Assembly: GCA_017520545.1 (NCBI GenBank)
Contig: JAFXFM010000018.1
Location: 1-64,000, forward strand
Reading direction: 5' to 3'
Source: Alistipes sp.
GTDB taxonomy: Bacteria; Bacteroidota; Bacteroidia; Bacteroidales; Rikenellaceae
DNA: 64,000 nt
The notes under the pieces were generated by a model. It worked only from the letters and a program-made list of their open reading frames with translations, ran no database searches and had not been told where the DNA came from. Shown in pieces: positions 61,270 through 64,000 of the stretch (within the stretch, counting starts at the first letter, position 1; every line of letters begins with the position of its first letter). A program made the translations under genes and the position numbers.

Positions 61270-62052
61270 TTACATCAAATAATGCACCGGATTTTTTGAT
61301 TGAGCGCTCTTATGGAGCGCAAAGTTAATAAAAATTTTTGATAAAATATCAAATAAAATCGCAATTGCGCAAAATTCGCTCTCAAAATGCCCCATATCCG
61401 CAACCACAAAATGGGAGTCGGGGGTGTAGAAATCGTTGTATTTGAGGTCGGCTGTAAGATAAATATCGCACCCCGAAGCCTTCGCCTCGCGCATCAACGA
61501 CGCACCCGCACCGGTGCATATTGCTACACGGCGCACATCACGTCCGAGCAGTGTGCTATGTCGCAGAGCCTCAACCGAAAAGGTCTGCTGCACCTGCTTC
61601 AAAAATGCGGTTTCGGAGATAGGCTGCGCGAGTGTTCCGACAACTCCAAAACCGGCACCTTCGGCAGTTGGTTGCAGCACCTCCATATCCTGCAAGCCGA
61701 GCATCTCGCCCACGCGCCAACTCATACCGTTTGGCGTAGAGTCGAGATTGGTATGGCAAGCATACAACGCTATATTATTTCTAATCGCCAGCTCAACACA
61801 ACGCTCAACCACCGATGCCGAATTGAGGCGTTTGAGTGGGTGGAAAATTATCGGGTGGTGGGTGATTATCAAGCCGCAACCCTTATCTATCGCTTCGGCA
61901 ATAACCTCTTCGGTAACATCTACTGCCAGCAACACCCCACCCTGCAATTCATCGTCCAAACGTCCGACTATCAAGCCGGAATTGTCGTACGACTCCTGCA
62001 ACGAGAGTGGCGCAAACTCCTCAATTGGAGCGATTATATCCCTGATTTTCAT
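61270..62052 (-). CDS. Nif3-like dinuclear metal centre protein
   Basis: 260 residues, cytoplasmic. 'SYDNSGLIVGR' (21-31), 'LIITHHPIIFHPLKRL' (His 65/66) and the late 'VADMGHFESE' are the metal-binding motifs of the Nif3/YbgI family, which forms toroidal hexamers with two metals per subunit. The longer Nif3-like form has an inserted PII-like domain; at 260 residues this one lacks it. The enzymatic role is unsettled (a GTP cyclohydrolase I type 2 annotation is widespread but not proven). It starts 11 nt after the MerR gene stop and belongs to the rsmF-merR-nif3-zinc-ribbon run. Confidence 0.92.
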   Translation of the reverse strand: MKIRDIIAPIEEFAPLSLQESYDNSGLIVGRLDDELQGGVLLAVDVTEEVIAEAIDKGCGLIITHHPIIFHPLKRLNSASVVERCVELAIRNNIALYACHTNLDSTPNGMSWRVGEMLGLQDMEVLQPTAEGAGFGVVGTLAQPISETAFLKQVQQTFSVEALRHSTLLGRDVRRVAICTGAGASLMREAKASGCDIYLTADLKYNDFYTPDSHFVVADMGHFESEFCAIAILFDILSKIFINFALHKSAQSKNPVHYLM

Positions 62053-62063
62053 TCGCTTACGAT

Positions 62064-62852
62064 TTAGAAAAGTGTCTGTTCGTAGAATGGGAAAAGCGGA
62101 CGTTCAACAACGCCCTCCTCGCCTATCAACTTACGACGAGGTGTGCGTTTCTTCCTCGGCTTTGCGCCAGGAACAGGCTTCACTTCAGGTTGCGCAACTT
62201 CCTCCGTAGCGGGCTCTGTAGCGGGCTCTGTAGCGGGCTCTGTTGCAGGCTCGGCTGACTCTGAAATAGACTCCGAAATAGACTCCTCAACCGATTTGGC
62301 TGCGGGCTCGTCAGCAGGTTTTTCGGCAAACTTCTTCTCCTCGAAAATATCCTCGATTGTAACCTCGGCAGTTGGCTCAATAATCGGGTCGGCAGCCGAC
62401 TCGGCAACCTCAACAGTCGGCTCTTCCGCGACTTCAACAATCGGCTCGGCAACCTCAACAATCGGCTCGGCAACCTGCTCCTCAACGAGTGGCTCCTCGA
62501 CAACATCTTCGTCCGAAAGTGGCTCTCCAAGGCTATTGCGCATATCCACAAGCTTTGCTCGCAGAGATTGCAGCTGCTCCAAGAGTTTGATATCCGAGTC
62601 ATTCTTCTCCGCCTCGATATTGCGCTTACGCATAGCCTTCTGCGCCCCCTCGATAGTCATTTTCTTCTCCTTCAAAAGGTGGTGAATACGCTTCAATCGC
62701 TCGATATCCTGCGGCGAGAACATTCTGTTTCCCTTGGCATTGCGCTTCGGACGCAAGCAACTGAATTGTGAACACCAATAGCGAATCAGAGATGGCTCGA
62801 CATCGAACATCTCGGTAACTTCGCCCATAGAATAGTAGAGTTTTTGTGCCAT
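62064..62852 (-). CDS. MerR-family regulator with long acidic repeat tail
   Basis: 262 residues. Residues 1-70 are a MerR winged helix: 'YYSMGEVTEMFDVEPSLIRY', 'GNRMFSPQDIERLKRI' and 'KKMTIEGAQKAMR'. A short coiled coil follows (about 85-110). Residues about 115-225 are low-complexity, rich in Glu, Pro, Ala and Val, including four near-perfect 12-bp repeats (62206-62253) coding 'PATEPATEPATE'. The end is basic ('KPRKKRTPRRKL'). MerR proteins control transcription by twisting the promoter; no effector-binding domain is recognisable here. Only 4 nt separate it from the RsmF-like gene. Its target is unknown. Confidence 0.88.
   Translation of the reverse strand: MAQKLYYSMGEVTEMFDVEPSLIRYWCSQFSCLRPKRNAKGNRMFSPQDIERLKRIHHLLKEKKMTIEGAQKAMRKRNIEAEKNDSDIKLLEQLQSLRAKLVDMRNSLGEPLSDEDVVEEPLVEEQVAEPIVEVAEPIVEVAEEPTVEVAESAADPIIEPTAEVTIEDIFEEKKFAEKPADEPAAKSVEESISESISESAEPATEPATEPATEPATEEVAQPEVKPVPGAKPRKKRTPRRKLIGEEGVVERPLFPFYEQTLF
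62206..62253 (-). repeat. Four 12-bp tandem repeats in the merR gene
   Basis: GTAGCGGGCTCT occurs three times in a row (62206, 62218, 62230), then GTTGCAGGCTCG. Each codes for four residues on the minus strand, so changes in copy number keep the frame. Confidence 0.85.
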
Positions 62853-62856
62853 ATTT

Positions 62857-64000
62857 TTACATATTCATTATTTTCAACGAATTGGGATAGAGGTTATTAC
62901 ACCTTGCACCCACTCTTTTGACAAAGCCCAAGGCTCGGCCTTCGTGCGTTACGAGGTTTATACCCTCAACCATATCGCCAACAGCAATATCACGCTTGCG
63001 GAGATAGTCCAACGCCCTCGTTTCGTCCAATTCCTCGGTAGCAACTGCCTCACGTCGCAAACCGACGTACTGCGACAACGCCCAATCGGGTTTCATCTTA
63101 CCCTTAAAAATCTGTCCCATAGCCACGCCCGAATAGATAGCCGTAAGCCCTTCGGACAGCGCCTGCACCGCCTTATACTGCTCGGTACGATAGGCATATA
63201 TTGTATCGGCAACCACCGCGAAAGTGTGCTTATCCGCCGCTTGCAACCACCGTACCAACTCTTGTCGTGAGGTTTTATCCACCTCCTGCATCACCTTTTT
63301 TCGCGCCTTCGGAGTGCGCTGCGTCGTAGGCTCCGCCTTGCGTGCTACAGCCACAAACAACCCCTCGCTATCGGTCCGGTGAGGGAAGAATCGGAAGGTC
63401 TGAAACGCTCCAACCTCGCCCTTCACTATGCCCCAAGTATCCTCTATATCAACACTCTGTGAAGGTTCAAACACATTACCCATCTCCTCGATAAAGGTTT
63501 GCAAAACTCCCTCATCTTCCTCCTCATTGAAGGTACAGGTGCTATAAATAAATAGTCCTCCCTCTTTGAGTGATTGCCACGCTTCACGCACAATAGAGAG
63601 CTGTCGTGCCGCGCACATTTTTACCGCCTCCTCGCTCCAATCTTCGCGGGCAGTCTCCTCCTTACGGAACATTCCCTCGCCCGAGCAAGGTGCATCGACC
63701 GCCACCACGTCAAACCAGCCTTCGAACTGCGCAATATGCTCGGGTGCATTGTTGGTAACCAAGACGTTACCCATACCCCACTTTCGCACATTATCCGCCA
63801 AAACATTGGCTCGGGAGCGCACATATTCGTTCGCAACGACCAACCCCTCTTCGCCTACGGCCGTCGAGTATATCGTGGTCTTGCCACCTGGTGCCGAACA
63901 CATATCCAAGACGCGTTTGCCACGTAAATCCTCCTGCGAAATGATGTGGTCTATAAATTGCGAAGCCGCCTCCTGCACGTAGTATGCGCCGGCGTGAAAT
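62857..64000 (-). CDS. RsmF/NOL1-type rRNA cytosine-C5 methyltransferase (5' end beyond window)
   Basis: At least 380 residues; the frame stays open to the right edge ('FHAGAYYVQEAAS' in the last codons), so the true start lies outside. A GTG at 63978 is not the real start. The SAM site 'LDMCSAPGGKTT', 'VVAVDAPCSGEGMFRKE' with the first catalytic Cys and 'IYSTCTFNEEEDE' with the second are typical of m5C RNA methyltransferases. A PUA-like C-terminal domain follows ('LRKRDIAVGDMVEGINLVTH'). It methylates cytosine in rRNA; which position cannot be told. First visible gene of the run that continues with merR, nif3 and the zinc-ribbon gene. Confidence 0.92.
   Translation of the reverse strand, partial: FHAGAYYVQEAASQFIDHIISQEDLRGKRVLDMCSAPGGKTTIYSTAVGEEGLVVANEYVRSRANVLADNVRKWGMGNVLVTNNAPEHIAQFEGWFDVVAVDAPCSGEGMFRKEETAREDWSEEAVKMCAARQLSIVREAWQSLKEGGLFIYSTCTFNEEEDEGVLQTFIEEMGNVFEPSQSVDIEDTWGIVKGEVGAFQTFRFFPHRTDSEGLFVAVARKAEPTTQRTPKARKKVMQEVDKTSRQELVRWLQAADKHTFAVVADTIYAYRTEQYKAVQALSEGLTAIYSGVAMGQIFKGKMKPDWALSQYVGLRREAVATEELDETRALDYLRKRDIAVGDMVEGINLVTHEGRALGFVKRVGARCNNLYPNSLKIMNM

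Overview
The window looks like a chromosomal segment of a Bacteroidales bacterium, possibly near Alistipes/Rikenellaceae (the genus is inference). Three things support this: a SusC/SusD pair, BACON, PEGA and BspA-type leucine-rich-repeat (LRR) lipoproteins, and the Bacteroidetes promoter signature TTTG-(19-20 nt)-TAnnTTTG upstream of many genes. It carries one tRNA gene, no rRNA, no recognisable insertion sequence or phage genes, and no cas genes.

Layout. 1-3284 (-): C-terminally cut, secreted TPR-CHAT protease-like protein. 3285-4321: repeat-rich intergenic DNA with tRNA-Thr(GGU). 4322-20038 (-): a ten-gene locus led by SusC and SusD, followed by a DUF4843-like lipoprotein, an unknown lipoprotein, two LRR lipoproteins, a subtilisin-type (S8) lipoprotein, a DUF1573 protein, a small lipoprotein and a metallophosphoesterase. 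It has no CAZyme and no obvious regulator, so protein or peptide is a likelier substrate than glycan. 20210-32869: acyltransferase, ybaN-like, rpiB, typA, aroB, a TonB-dependent receptor, the frdCAB (sdhCAB) fumarate reductase operon and 5-formyl-THF cyclo-ligase. 32909-36932: a beta-propeller GH-like protein paired with a phosphoesterase lipoprotein. 37049-41822: mdh, dCMP deaminase, secA. 42006-49204: a truncated DUF2851 gene, a SufT-like gene, sufE, a degenerate alkaline-phosphatase-like gene, GSCFA, glnS and an outer-membrane protein gene.

49382-53036: a TrmH-family methyltransferase gene, then about 1.2 kb of DNA with fifteen copies of the palindrome GGTATCGTTTTCGATACC on both sides of a 74-residue helix-turn-helix gene that has its own promoter, then prfB with the classical +1 programmed frameshift. 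53045-58827: a PEGA/BspA-LRR surface protein gene broken by a one-base frameshift, NamZ-like DUF1343, dnaG. 58842-64000 (-): rmuC, a zinc-ribbon coiled-coil protein, Nif3-like, a MerR regulator with an acidic repeat tail, and an RsmF-type rRNA methyltransferase that runs off the right edge.

Most noteworthy: (1) the palindrome array around the small HTH gene, spaced near five helical turns; (2) a three-member family of nested inverted repeats with a constant CATAC/GTATG tip and covarying stems (22499-22567, 51815-51915, 60335-60442); (3) the S8/LRR SusCD locus; (4) -7 promoter boxes only 6-8 nt before the start codons of susC, ybaN-like and dnaG, implying almost leaderless mRNAs; (5) a phosphatase-family protein lacking most metal ligands.
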